DNA of 20,342 nucleotides from Elysia marginata (GCA_019649035.1 BMAT01011170.1:5547-25888); one strand, 5' to 3'; numbered from the stretch's first letter, positions 8,640 to 18,577 are shown. Notes: generated by a model not told the origin, from the letters alone. A program made the numbers and translations.

Positions 8640-8885
8640 AAATACCCTCTGAACTCACTGCCTAGCAGCAGCGACAGTACTTCACTCTAGCAAACTAACA
8701 ATATCTTTCACTGCCTATGGCTGGGTACTCATTAAACGCTGGTAAGAGACGAGGAAAATGTGTGTAACATACTAAATAGACTTTCGTAAGAACTAAACGC
8801 CGGCCAGCGGATTCAGGGCTCAACCCTGACTTCTCGGGCTGAAAGCCGAGAGTTTGCCACAAGACCACGACGCCACACTAGATCG
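8640..8885 (-). mobile_element. Decayed tRNA-derived SINE
   Basis: Minus-strand head at about 8880-8800: GTGGCGTCGTGGTCTTGTGG (A-box region), ACTCTCGGCTTTCAGCCCGAG (anticodon-arm-like) and GGGTTGAGCCCTGAATCC (B-box region). The body CCAGCGTTTAATGAGTACCC, followed by AGCCATAGGCAG, aligns with CCAGCTGTAAAATGGGTACC and CAGCTACAGGC of the SINE at 4046-4310. A later TCGCTGCTGCTAGGCAGTGA matches GCGCTGCTCTGTGGCGACA of that copy more loosely. It is an old, diverged copy, and the 3' end is imprecise. Confidence 0.65.
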
Positions 8886-8966
8886 AATCCCATGCCTTGT
8901 GGGAAACACTGTTGCATGACAGCTAGATTGTGATGTGACGTAAACTTATAAAAGGTTGATAAAGTA

Positions 8967-9150
8967 CAGTGGAATCCTGATAGAGTCAACACCTCGGGAC
9001 TGAAAAAAATTAATGTGTTGACTTTAAGCGAAAGTTGACTATAACCATATAAAAAAAAACTAAAGAACTGCAGAATGGTATTGCCAAACCTAGTTGACTT
9101 TAAGCAAGATTTTCCCTTAAAAGGTTTTTGACTTCAAGTGGATTTCACTG
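8967..9150 (+). mobile_element. MITE P, copy 1 (pogo/Tigger-like ends, TA duplication)
   Basis: A 184-bp element flanked by TA on both sides (8965-8966 and 9151-9152). The ends CAGTGGAATCC and GGATTTCACTG form an imperfect terminal inverted repeat of about 11 bp. A TA target duplication with CAGTGGAA ends is typical of Tc1/mariner-superfamily elements of the pogo/Tigger type. There is no transposase. Inside, GTTGACTTTAAG-like motifs recur about four times as subterminal repeats. Copies 2 (12141-12315, inverted) and 3 (18034-18135, shortened) share the start up to ACCTCGGGACTG. Confidence 0.85.
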
Positions 9151-9152
9151 TA

Positions 9153-10632
9153 TCCATATTAATGAAGTGATGCGCATTAAGCCTGACTGTCAGCAAACGT
9201 TAATCGTCGTATTCAGACAAGCGGTGATGGAGCTTCTGCACACGTGCCGAGTCTTATATTACGACCAATCCGAGTCAGTAAGGATGTATGTCGCAAACTT
9301 TTATTTGAGAAAAGAAACCTCGTTTAAAGAAGATCTGTTCATTTTTTTTCTCTATAGATAATTGAATCCAATGAATCAAAAAAAAATGTCTTATATCTTT
9401 TTCTAAAATTTAAAAATTCCATGAAACGGTCAACGTTTGGAAGGTCAGAAGAAGAATGCGTCATTCGCAATATAACAATAGACTTGTAAGGTAGAAACTA
9501 TTGCGATGTTCGACTAAGTTGGGCAGGTTTCGAGATACCCCATTATGACTAGGCAATAAACAGGACAAAATCCCTCATGCTCTTAGCTAAAAGCCAAAGG
9601 AACGTGACGTCTTTTCGTCTGGGGTGTGTGTGTGTGGTTGTGAGTGGATGGTTGGAAATCTAAACAAGGATAGGATCTAGGGATTATGGACTTATTATCT
9701 TGTGATTCCGCAATTTTCCCCATACAGAGATATTGATGTAAAAACCTATTTAGGTTTCATGACGTAGTCGCAATGCGACAGACAATTAACCTCCTCAATT
9801 CATAAGGACGACTTCCTTCCTTCCTTCCCATTCTTCTTTAGTTCAATTTGTGAAGCTTAACGAGGATATTTGTGTGGCTTTAACGGACATGCGGTAAAAG
9901 CCGCTTAGGTGACCTCATTCTGATTGAGAGCTTTTCAAAAACTAAAAAAAACAAAAACCTGTCACATAACATCTATTTTTAAAACTAACTTTGACGTTGA
10001 ATACTTTAAGAGAGAGAATTTCTAGAGATGTCTCCTTCTAATCGCATAAAAACATGTTTGACAAACAGTTCATATAAATCTGTCGAAAAGAGATTTGTTT
10101 TTCTGTACTTCAAGCATATAAAAGTTCCAACATCTTTCCTCAAAACATTGATACAATTGTGCGAAATTGTAACACATGGAAGATAAAATGCATTGTTCAA
10201 AATATAAATGATGTGAACATATATCGCTGACATTAATTTTAGTCAACTTTTTAATAAAACTAAGAAGGTGGGTAATAAAAATTAATGTTAAAGACAGAAG
10301 AAAATCGACAAATAGAACTCTTATAAAGTTTTCTGGGCGTGTCTAGGTGTTTGAAAATGATTCTACCTAGAAAGAGTAAAATAGCATGTTTTGTGCTGAT
10401 TTTTTTTATTGTTTTTTTTTTTTTTGCATGCAAATTGGCAGAGATCTAGTTGGACATGTACTTCAAACAAGTTGCGTAGCACAAGCTTCCCCCTGCATTT
10501 CATGCCAATTGAGAGTAAGGCCACGGGACGCAAGTCGTTGTTCCAAATAATTCTAGATTTTCTGGGTACTGGAATAATTTTTTAAAAATGTTTTCCATAA
10601 TTATGTTTGGTATGTAACTTTCAGAGAAAAAT
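9153..10632. other. Intergenic, simple repeats only
   Basis: About 1.5 kb with no supported gene. Minor low-complexity pieces: GT run at about 9624-9635, TTCC run at about 9814-9828, and a T-rich tract at about 10400-10425. Short open frames at 9128-9361 and 10006-10233 show no domain. Confidence 0.5.
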
Positions 10633-11610
10633 ATGTTAATAAGCGATTTTAGGAGAAAACTATGTTTTCAATTTCAGATAACTATAAATTGGTTTGAAAA
10701 GACAGTAGCGGCCTTTTTGGGGGCAATGGCAAGATTTTACTTTCTCTCCACACGTCCCAAATTTGTCATTGTACATGATGAATACTCGACAACCATTATC
10801 ATAAATGTAGGAGTCTACAAGGTAGTACTCTGCCTCCAGTACTTTATACAGTAATTAGATACCACTGACTGTTTTTTTTTTATCTTTAAAAAATGTACCT
10901 GTTGTAAAATTTGCAGACGACCTAACTGTTGTCGGTCTCATCTCAAATGATGAAAGTGGCTGCTTTTAACAAATTTTATTGTTTGCCAGATGGAGCGATG
11001 ATAACAAAATCTACCTTTCCCTGACAGTTTTAAACAAAAATAAGGAAATGCTTATTGATTTCAAAACCCAGGAGAGTCCCCGTTGCATCACCAACACTTC
11101 CAAGGACCAGAACGTAGAGGTAGTAGTTTCATGTCTATGTATCGCTGTAGTCAACAATCTCTGTGCGAACAGTTTAGAGGAAAGGAAGCCAAAGATTTTA
11201 TTTTCTAAAAAAAACAACAAATAAAAATGTTCGATTTTACTATCCACCTGATGAATAATGATGTTCTTCACTGCAGCACCTCAAAGGCTTCTAATTTTTA
11301 GGATTAATACCTGGGGCAGAAACATGGCGAAATCTGACAAGAGCTACCTGAAGAGAAAACTTTAAAAAAGCTCAAATGGTTATGAACACAGACCTATCAT
11401 TAGTTGATGACCCTTTTAACACATCATGCTCCTCAAAATTAAATAATGTACTAAGAGATAAAAACACCCAATCTTTCCCGGTTTTGAAAGTTCATCACGC
11501 AGTCAGAGGTTTCTCTCCATCAACTCAAGAGACACACAGAGAAGTACAAAAACTACTTTGCCCCAACCTCAATTACAAATCAACGTTACATTTCCCATAG
11601 GTATTGATGT
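10633..11610 (+). pseudogene. Decayed LINE reverse transcriptase (CR1/L2-like)
   Basis: Fragments of a non-LTR retrotransposon ORF2 in order. At about 10729-10850, FLSTRPKFVIVHDEYSTTI and INVGVYKVV correspond to the RT segment normally reading LDFL-ARPQ and TGAPQGC; the PQGC box is destroyed. At about 10901-10945, VVKFADDLTVVGLISNDES holds an intact FADD catalytic box. At about 10988-11120 come ARWSDDNKIYLSL and NKEMLIDFKTQESP (normally W---NNL-LN--KTKEM--DFR). At about 11376-11600, after decay, CSSKLNNVLRDKN to LCPNLNYKSTLHF matches the thumb/C-terminal segment (SGRR, SF-P--I-LN). At least one internal stop (TAA after GCF, about 10967) and several frame changes show it is dead. The clade is inferred from motif wording recalled for CR1/L2-group elements. 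Confidence 0.75.
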
Positions 11611-11815
11611 TTAGAATAAAAATCGCGAAGTTAGCTGGGTGTAAGATGAGTCTAAGTGTGTTTAATGTGCATAAAATCTGTTATTGCAACTGTTTATAAG
11701 ATGTATCATTAATGTCCATGATGAGTGCACTACCATTAGTACATAGTATGAGCGTGTATAATATACGCAATATCAGCTGTTGATGCTGTCTATAAGATGT
11801 ATCATCCTTATATTT
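11611..11815 (+). mobile_element. Probable 3' untranslated tail of the CR1/L2-like LINE
   Basis: Directly after the ORF remnant there is non-coding sequence with an internal ~97-bp-spaced repeat: CTGTTTATAAGATGTATCATT at about 11691 and CTGTCTATAAGATGTATCATC at about 11788. Position and repetition suggest the element's 3' region; its end is not defined. Confidence 0.4.
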
Positions 11816-12140
11816 AGGCCTCCGTTATATTTACCATTATATAGCAGGCACCACAGATAACTTGGGGTAGCAGGACACACAAGCATGCGAAAAACTTGGA
11901 AAAACTTGGAGCTGCATGGCGACTGTAAAGCAAAAGAAAGAAAAAATACGGGGAGGGGATAGGGAATCAAGATTTAAAATTAGCACAATAGTTTTTTCAA
12001 TATCTCCAGTTCTAAATAAAGTGAAATCAAGAAATGACATTAAAATCACTTAAATTTCTACAGGGGGAGGGTGTCTAGAAATATAATGCTCGCTGTCCTG
12101 TCTAATTATTCCTAGGTTGGAGCTGAAATCACCATAAATA
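11816..12140. other. Intergenic, nothing recognised
   Basis: No gene or element could be supported. Overlapping short minus-strand frames at 11773-12049 have no recognisable domain. Confidence 0.5.
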
Positions 12141-12315
12141 CAGGGGAATCCACTTAAATTCAATGCCTTTAAGGGAAACTCTTGCTGAAAGTCAACACTG
12201 TTTCACAGTCCCTCTTTATATCTTTGTAATGGTTATTAAAGTAAACTCTTGCTTATAGTCATCACATTTTTTTCGGTCCCGAGGCGTTGACTTTATACTT
12301 AAAGGAATTCCACTG
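12141..12315 (-). mobile_element. MITE P, copy 2 (inverted)
   Basis: A 175-bp element between TA dinucleotides (12139-12140 and 12316-12317). It starts CAGGGGAATCCACTT and ends AAAGGAATTCCACTG. The reverse complement of its end, CAGTGGAATTCC then GTCAACGCCTCGGGACCG, matches the start of copies 1 and 3, so it lies in the opposite orientation. GTTGACTTTA-type subterminal motifs are present. There is no coding capacity. Confidence 0.85.
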
Positions 12316-12680
12316 TACCTTGATCATACATGTGGGGACAATCATAATGGTAGGCCTAGGCCCCATACACTATGTCCTTTATAAAGGATGGTAGACTATA
12401 AAAATAATTAGAGGCGGTCATCACAAAGGTACCGTCCGAAGTAATCGCCCTCGCGAGTTAGTTAACGTTACATTGTACAACTTGGAACACAACCGGAGAT
12501 TTTTCATCTTCATTAATAAAGTTATATTCGGCCTTGAAGTTAAACAATACCTACGCTGTGAAAACTTGTGTGATGAAATTAAGTATGACTTTTGAGCTCT
12601 CGATCATTAGTAACGCCATTTAAAACTTATTGGTTTCCTTGTTCTTCTTAAGCTCTTGATTTGGATAGTTCTGCTATGTT
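12316..12680. other. Intergenic, nothing recognised
   Basis: No supported feature between MITE copy 2 and the GATA microsatellite. Confidence 0.5.
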
Positions 12681-12914
12681 TGGATAGATAGATAGATAGA
12701 TAGATAGGGGAGGGGGAGGAAGATAGAAAGAGAAGAAGGAAGGGATGGAGTGAGATAGATAGATAGATAGATAGATTGATTGATAGATAGATAAATAGAA
12801 ATAGAGGAGAGAGAAAAAAAGAAGGAAAGATTGAATGAGATCGAAAAAGAAAGACAGAGATAGATTGATAGAGAGAGAGAGACAGAGAGATAGACAGAGA
12901 GAGAGGAAGAGGCC
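12681..12914. repeat. Compound GATA / GA-rich microsatellite
   Basis: GATA runs at about 12683-12707 and 12753-12795, G- and A-rich purine sequence between them, then GA/GACA repeats to about 12914. The strand is almost pure purine over 200 bp. Frames through it (Ser/Leu/Tyr-rich minus, Arg/Lys/Glu-rich plus) are artefacts. Confidence 0.95.
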
Positions 12915-13335
12915 AAAGAGACGAGGAGGTGAGAAACAGGTCAACAACTTTGGTTCAGAAAATATAGTTGATTTGATTTCATTCCTACGTAAACCAATTT
13001 TTAAGTCAAAATTTTCTACATAGGAAAAATGAAGATGTATCTTTCAGTAACATTTTTTATCGTTATAAAAGTAATTTAAACGCGCAAACTTGTTACTTAT
13101 ATAACCTGTTAACGAGGAGAATAAGTAGACAGAGAGATTGAGTTAGAGAAACCGTAAAAATGGGACAAAAATAGGCATTAAACGGAATTCTGTTGATGGA
13201 AGACAATTTTCTCAACAAAGCCTTACTGGAAACAATAATAATGCTTCTATAATTCGTCGCTTTTCTGTTTTTTACAGGGGCAGTGAAAACCGCCAACGCA
13301 TTACAATTAAAATAAAACTATCAACACGGCCTTTG
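12915..13335. other. Intergenic, nothing recognised
   Basis: No gene or element is visible. The AT-rich sequence ends at the left flank of the element at 13336-13527. Confidence 0.5.
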
Positions 13336-13527
13336 TTTCGCTTTTGCTTCCGGGCCCCCTACTGGTTGGGTCGGTGTCAGTATAATGTGACCGGCTGAGG
13401 CTAAGTCATGGTATCCCCGCTAGTCTCTGGGTGGCAGCCCGTAAATTGTCATTGGGACCCAAGCCCTGAGAGCACCTTTGAAGTGGAATTGGGCTTGTAA
13501 AAATACCCTTCAATCAATCAATCAATC
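13336..13527 (+). mobile_element. Short SINE-like retroelement with (AATC)n tail
   Basis: The body carries GGTTGGGTCGGTGTCAGTAT followed by AATGTGACCGG, a block I recall from common gastropod short repeats. It ends GGGCTTGTAAAAATACCCTT, then four CAAT/AATC units. The heptamer GCCTTTG occurs on both sides (13329-13335 and 13529-13535), a likely target-site duplication, so the element would span about 13336-13528. A tetranucleotide tail instead of polyA suggests mobilisation by a LINE that recognises such a 3' end. No tRNA-like head is obvious. Confidence 0.6.
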
Positions 13528-13535
13528 CGCCTTTG

Positions 13536-14079
13536 CTCTGCAGTCGTTGACCTTTTTTTTCTCGAAATGAAGCATTATTATGCAATTTTGTTGTAAATCC
13601 CACTCACAGCACCTGACTATTTTTCGCGAGTAATTATCCTGTTTACTTAGAAAATTGTTTACCACAGGTGATTGAAAACCGACCAATTACCAAACTCTGG
13701 GAAACCGGTTCAATACAAAGAGGAGCTACATAGCAAGCTTTCTGAAAACTGCAACTCGAAAACACGACCATCGCGGACTAAAAGGCTAATCAATCGGTCA
13801 AAAGGTTAGACAAAATGAGATCGTAAAAGTTCTAATGATCTGTTCTGTTTAAATTTGTTCCGGGTATGACTTCGTCTCTGGCGGATTTTGTTTTCATCTG
13901 ATCTGGAAAATGACTTGTTATTTTCCTTGGGTTTTTTTTCGAGTTTCCTTTTGTGTTTCAGATGAGTAAGCCTATCTCCGCATGTTATCTTTTTTTTGTT
14001 CCATTCGTTAGCTTCTGCTTTATATTCAGAAACTGACAGTGCAGTGTTTTGGACAGGCGTCTTTCTCTTGCTCAACTAT
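13536..14079. other. Intergenic, no supported gene
   Basis: A minus-strand frame of 89 codons (13806-14075), rich in Lys, Arg, Asn and Ser, is the only open stretch. It has no recognisable domain or exon borders and is within chance expectation. It ends just before the region where the LINE at 14080-17135 becomes recognisable. Confidence 0.4.
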
Positions 14080-14608
14080 TTCAGTTCAAGAAATAAAACA
14101 GAAAGAAATTTGTTCAAGAAAGAAACAGTTATGCAGTATTAGAGGAAACACGGGAAGCTAAGTTAAAGCCAGGATTAAGTGGGTGGAAGAAGGTAAAAAG
14201 GTCAAATTCATTAGTGGGTAAGACAAACGCAAAATGAAAAGTGAGACAATCTATAGCTCTAGATTGAAAAGCAAGAAATGAAAATCAGCTTCAACTCCTA
14301 AAGAAATCTAAGAAGAATTTAGTGCCTTCTACAAAAACATGTGCAAGGAATATAAACCAGACAAGCAAGAAAACGAATTATCTCTTAATTTCTTCTCAAA
14401 TCTTGAGATTCTTCAAAAGTGAAAAAAAACATCTCCGACTGGGAACTTAATGAAGATGAGGTACTCGCGGCACTGATGTTGATGAAAAACAAATCATCAC
14501 CTGGTATAGATGGAATATCCTACCCATTGAGTTAGAAATTTTTTGGACCAAGCTAAAACCGTATTTATAAGATTCATACTCATACAGTTTACAGAGCGGA
14601 CAGTAATC

Positions 14609-15096
14609 ATATAAGATAAAATAAGATAACATAAACCTTCATTGTCCTTAAGTTTCAAGAGGCACATTGTTTTAGTTATTGCAAGAAACAGGTGTAAAAA
14701 AATAACATACACACAAACATCAGTTTCAAAAAAAGGCACATGAACTAAATTAAAATATACACTAGCAATTAATGAAGTATGTGTTCGTAAAAAGAAACCA
14801 TGAATAGCAATTAAATAAATTTAAAGGCAGTTTGTAGCGTTCTGTTCTGAATTCGATGCTTACTGGCTTTCCGGGGCGTTCAGAGAAACTTAAATGTTTG
14901 TACAATGGTTGGTGTTTGTCTTTCAAAATCAAGATGATTTTGCTTTGAGTTTTACAGAGACACAATAAATTCGTGTTTAGGAACCCATATTTGGTTGGCA
15001 AATGTTATTACATTTCCTTATTTATAAAGGAGTCAATTTTTTATTGTCTTCTTTTTGTTTACATTTTCTCGCCAACCAACCAACGCAAAACAAATG
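14609..15096 (-). mobile_element. 5'-truncated LINE 3' end nested in the longer LINE
   Basis: The host LINE frame breaks after CTCATACAGTTTACAGAGCG (about 14608) and resumes at CACTCACAAAAAAGAGG (about 15096). The ~490-bp insert reads on the minus strand as a LINE C-terminus (FSERPGKPVSIEFRTERYK, compare E-RTERYK-SF-P) followed by a 3' untranslated region. It ends AATGTGCCTCTTGAAAC, AAGGACAATGAAGGTTT and a TTATCTTATTTTATCTTA repeat. A TTATC-type 3' tail and 5' truncation are normal for CR1/L2/Jockey-group LINEs. No clear target duplication was found. The insert is younger than the host element by position. Confidence 0.7.
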
Positions 15097-16227
15097 ACAC
15101 TCACAAAAAAGAGGAATCATCACTCTCTTACATAAATATGAAGGGCTTTCTCGAGACGGTTTGGGCGATTGGCGTCCTGTCTCATTACACAACACAGATG
15201 AAAAGATCCTAGCTAAGGCTCTAGCGCTACGCTTTGTAAGGTCATAAGCGGCACCTTGCGGATAGCTGAAGATAGAAAGGAATGTAAAGCTGTGGTTAGG
15301 AGATCCTCTATGCGCCCCGACGGATCCCAAATCTAAGGGATAAGTACAGGTACAGGTAAGCGGCAATGTAAGTGCCGATCAGTCTGGTTTCTTAAAAAGC
15401 AAGAAACGTATCATCCACATTTGGAGTAATAGCAGACATAATAGAATGAGAAAGCGATCAAAGAACATAGTATTGTTTTAGCGTTAGATTATAAAAAAAG
15501 CCTTTGATACACTTTAAACTTCATTTTAGAAACCTTTAAACGTATCGGATTTAGTGAAGATTTTTTAAAATGGCTAGCCATCTTGCTAACTAAAGACAAG
15601 ACCGAACTGCTCTGGTTAAAAATCGCGGTTATCTCTCCCGCGCGTTTAATATTGAAGGAGAAGTAAGACAAGGTTGCCCTATAGCCTCCATAATTTTTTT
15701 TTATCAGGCAAAGTCAAGCCATAAAAGCGATAATCGTGTCAAAATCTAACAGGTGCGTAAAAATCAAGCAATTTACGGTCGACACTACGTTAACTTTCCG
15801 AGAGCCTCTTTCAAAACTAAAATCATTTTTCGGCCTTTCCAGGCCTGCAACTAAATACAAAAAAAAATGCCAAATCTTAGTCATGGGTCCTAACAAAGCA
15901 TATTGAGAAGATATCATGGGCATAGATGCGTGGATGAAACAAAAATTCTTGGAGTAAAATTTAGCTCTAAGCAGGCTCCACAAGACATTAAAGAAAATTG
16001 GAAAACAAAGATAGAAAATCTAGAAAGGAATTTCTTTGTGGAATAGAAGAGACTTGTCAATAAAAGGCAACATCCATATTTTCAAAACTTTTAGTCTTAG
16101 ACTACTCATCTACATTATGAAAAGTGCTGGTATTTCTTAACTAGAGCCTCCGAGAAAATAAAACTTAAAGTTTTTTACAGTCCGAAATCTATGGATGGCT
16201 TGGACAAACCTAAATCCACTTGGCACT

Positions 16228-16416
16228 GGCCAAAAAACAAACAAACCAATTGTTGAAAAATACAACAAATAAAAAACCAACTTTATGTTGAAAAAGACAA
16301 AAAAACTAATTGTTAAAAAGACAAAAAAAACTGATCGTTGAAAAAGACAAAAAAAAAAATCTGATTGCTGAAAAAGACAGAAAAAAAACCAACTAATTGT
16401 TGAAAAAGACGAAAAC
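16228..16416. repeat. ~29-bp A-rich minisatellite within the LINE
   Basis: About six imperfect units of the type ATTGTTGAAAAAGACAAAAA lie where the LINE ORF between the post-RT segment and the C-terminal segment should be. Flanking LINE homology continues on both sides (KLKVFYSPKSMDGLDKPKS before, FWREVTEAW after), so roughly a hundred or more residues of the element were lost or replaced. A minus-strand Phe-rich frame here is an artefact. Confidence 0.8.
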
Positions 16417-17135
16417 TGGGTACTAGTATCCAAAATTCGATTTAAAAGCATATGTGGATTGTCGGTCTTCAAAAGAAATTTGGACATGGAACCTAAGAAA
16501 GGTTTAAACCAGATAACAAGTTTATTCTGGAGAGAAGTAACCGAAGCCTGGATTAAACATGACGTGTGCACTAAACCTAATCAAGGCAACATAATGCACA
16601 AGACATTGTTCAACAACAACAAAAAATATTAAATATAAAAATCGGTTCTGTTTCTCAGCCAATGTATCGAGCGTAAAAGCCTATAAGTGAGAGATGTATG
16701 CATATTGAAAAGACACATGTCCTGTCCAGAGTATATCAAGATGCACGAATTTTATTTTAAACTAACAATTAGACTATACCTCAATTCGGAATGCTGTCAG
16801 TCACTCGAGATATGATTCGCGATACCATACAGCCTACGGAAACTATACTTTGTTAATGTATGTATTAAAAACTTAGAAAAAAATCGCTGCATTGATTGAA
16901 GTAAACAAAAATCTTATGCTGCAACATTTTAAGAAAGAAAATTCAATAACCAAATAAACCATTGGACTATATCTTTGAAATGTACGACAGAAACGAAGCT
17001 ACTAATAGCTATGATGTTTATTTCAAAATGGAAATACAGTGCTGGATGGAAAACAATTTATATGTTTGAAAAAGAGGTTCACTCCAGAGGCATTTTTTCC
17101 AAATTTTCTCTTTTCCATACTGTCTTAGGTATGTA

Positions 17136-17628
17136 ACCATTAGACTAGTAAAGCTATTGACCCGTTTTGTTTCGGCTTTAAAAGATCGTTGACCTTATTT
17201 AAAGTAGGGCTCATAATTATCTACTGATAACCTGTCTCCTCTTCCCACCACATATCTTGCGAAATTACAGTTCCTCTATTTCTGACTGGATCCCGACTAT
17301 TTCGATTCTCAGAGTGGTTGCTAAAAGCCTGTCCAGGTCATCCTCACGGCCTTTTGGTATCAGGGTGAGGATTCTCTATCAATATTGCTTTAGAAGGTTT
17401 TTTTAACAGTATGACAACCACAGAAAGCGGGTTGACTCTTTCACCCATTACATTTCTTGCAAATGTTAAGGTTTTCGTTGAAAAGACGCTCAGTGGTTTA
17501 TAATATTATTTCAGCTATGTACTTGAGCTCTCAACAAATTCATTTTCCTATACAAAATGAAAATTTAATGGTGACATAAAGAAAACTTGATTGTTCTTTT
17601 TCACATAAGCTGCTTAATATATTTATTA
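17136..17628. other. Intergenic, one weak hairpin
   Basis: No gene is recognised. ATCCTCAC (about 17340) and GTGAGGAT (about 17365) form a small inverted repeat with a ~16-nt loop. I attach no function to it. Confidence 0.45.
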
Positions 17629-17935
17629 GGACCTTTGCTTTGCAGGAGGCATGGCTCGGATGAAAAGTAACAGCTTTTGACGACAAAAGAATATTCATGG
17701 GGACTTGTTCTACTCTCTTAAAAAAATGGTTTACACCTTTACTTGGAACTTTGCTTTACAAGAGGCATGGCTCTGAGGGAGAAAAGCTGCATTTGCTATT
17801 TATATCTTCTTTCCTCACCGCGGCGGAATCGCATGACTCACTTAAATGAGTGTTATGAACCTTTAATCAGAACATTGCTTTACAGGAGGCACGGTTCTGA
17901 GAGAGAAAAACCGCACTTGCTATTTACATATAAAT
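17629..17935 (+). repeat. Three-copy ~120-bp direct repeat
   Basis: The conserved core CTTTGCTTTGCAGGAGGCAT (copy 1, from 17633) recurs as CTTTGCTTTACAAGAGGCAT (from 17749) and CATTGCTTTACAGGAGGCAC (from 17873), spaced 116 and 124 bp. Copies 2 and 3 stay similar for about 60 bp (GGCTCTGAGGGAGAAAAGCT and CTATTTATAT versus GGTTCTGAGAGAGAAAAACC and CTATTTACAT). The remainder of each unit is diverged. The class is unknown and no coding signal is evident, although copies 2 and 3 share one open frame. Confidence 0.75.
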
Positions 17936-18033
17936 TATATATAATAACATATGAGGCTATAGCAAAAGGTCGTTTTGCGTAAAAGACAACTATAGGTGCA
18001 AAACATTTTACTGTGTATATATAATTCATATTA

Positions 18034-18135
18034 CAGTGGAATCCTGATAAAGTCATCACCTCGGGACTGTAAAAAATGTGTTGACTTTAGGCAAGAGTTT
18101 CCTTTAAAGGTGTTGACTTTAAGTGGATTTCGTTG
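18034..18135 (+). mobile_element. MITE P, copy 3 (internally deleted)
   Basis: A 102-bp element flanked by TA (18032-18033 and 18136-18137). It starts CAGTGGAATCCTGATAAAGT, continues CACCTCGGGACTG, and ends AAGTGGATTTCGTTG, with the last TIR bases mutated from CACTG. Same orientation as the copy at 8967-9150, but missing about 80 bp of its interior. Confidence 0.85.
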
Positions 18136-18137
18136 TA

Positions 18138-18538
18138 CTTAAACTTTTGAAAAGGTCCAATTTAATTCTAATATAACTAGCAAAAAGCAAAGGATTTATT
18201 TTTGTTGTAACAAAAGTATATGAACACTCTCAAGATTTGCATCATCTGAACAAAGTTCCCACTTTTTGAAACTCATGTCAGAATCACGTGTGACTCTTTT
18301 TCATGTTAGAATGACTTGCGACAAAATAAGTTTTGAAATATAAATATTGTGTTCTGTAATAATTACTTGTGTTGAAAATTTTTCATTCAGCCCATTACAT
18401 ATTTCAAGCAAGGTTATACCACACAGTTCTATCTCTGGAACATTTTATTCACCCTCAAAGCCTGACATGACATCACTTCCGACACGTCAAACGACCTTTT
18501 GTTACAGGCACTGCTATTAACATGTCTGCGAATTTCAC
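18138..18538. other. Intergenic, nothing recognised
   Basis: No supported gene or element. Confidence 0.5.
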
Positions 18539-18577
18539 TGGTTTCAGCAAAAATAATGGAATTGGTTTAAGTAAAGA
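18539..18577 (+). repeat. ~40-bp direct repeat, left copy
   Basis: GGTTTCAGCAAAAATAATGG then AATTGGTTTAAGTAAAG is about 80% identical to 19678-19716 (GGTTTCAGCAAGGATAATGG then AATTCGTTCAAGTTAAAG). The pair brackets the 280-bp tandem duplication and about 1.1 kb in all. Flanking sequence is not alike, so this is either an old repeat remnant or two copies of one small element. Confidence 0.6.

Larger units (their letters stand above)
14080..17135 (+). pseudogene. Decayed LINE ORF2 reverse transcriptase (probably L1/Tx1-like)
   Basis: Ordered remnants of a non-LTR retrotransposon polyprotein in changing frames. LEETREAKLK (about 14130) and FSAFYKNMCKEY-like sequence (about 14320) come first. 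ISDWELNEDEVLAALMLM and SPGIDGIS (14497-14520) form an RT N-terminal box. After a nested insertion, SQKRGIITLLH and GDWRPVSLHNTDEKILAKA follow (to about 15235). ADQSGFL is at about 15375. LALDYKKAFDTL is at about 15475-15515, with one extra A shifting the frame. FILETFKRIGFSEDFLKWLA follows. KQFTVDTTL (about 15768-15794) stands where F/YADD should be, so a catalytic Asp is lost. LGVKFSSKQAPQDIKENWKT, KIENLER and SIKGNIHIF are the usual post-RT segment. FWREVTEAWIKHDVCTK and TTETKLLIAMMFISKW are C-terminal. Many stops show it is dead. No endonuclease domain was found. Both ends are approximate. Confidence 0.85.

Noticed and set aside
12648..13023. Ser/Leu/Tyr-rich and Arg/Glu-rich frames
   Set aside because: Purine-rich GATA/GA simple repeat translated in different frames.
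13806..14075. An 89-codon Lys/Arg-rich minus-strand gene
   Set aside because: No domain, no exon borders, and a length expected by chance in AT-rich sequence.
16137..16571. Phe-rich 144-codon minus-strand frame
   Set aside because: Antisense of the A-rich minisatellite and LINE remnant.
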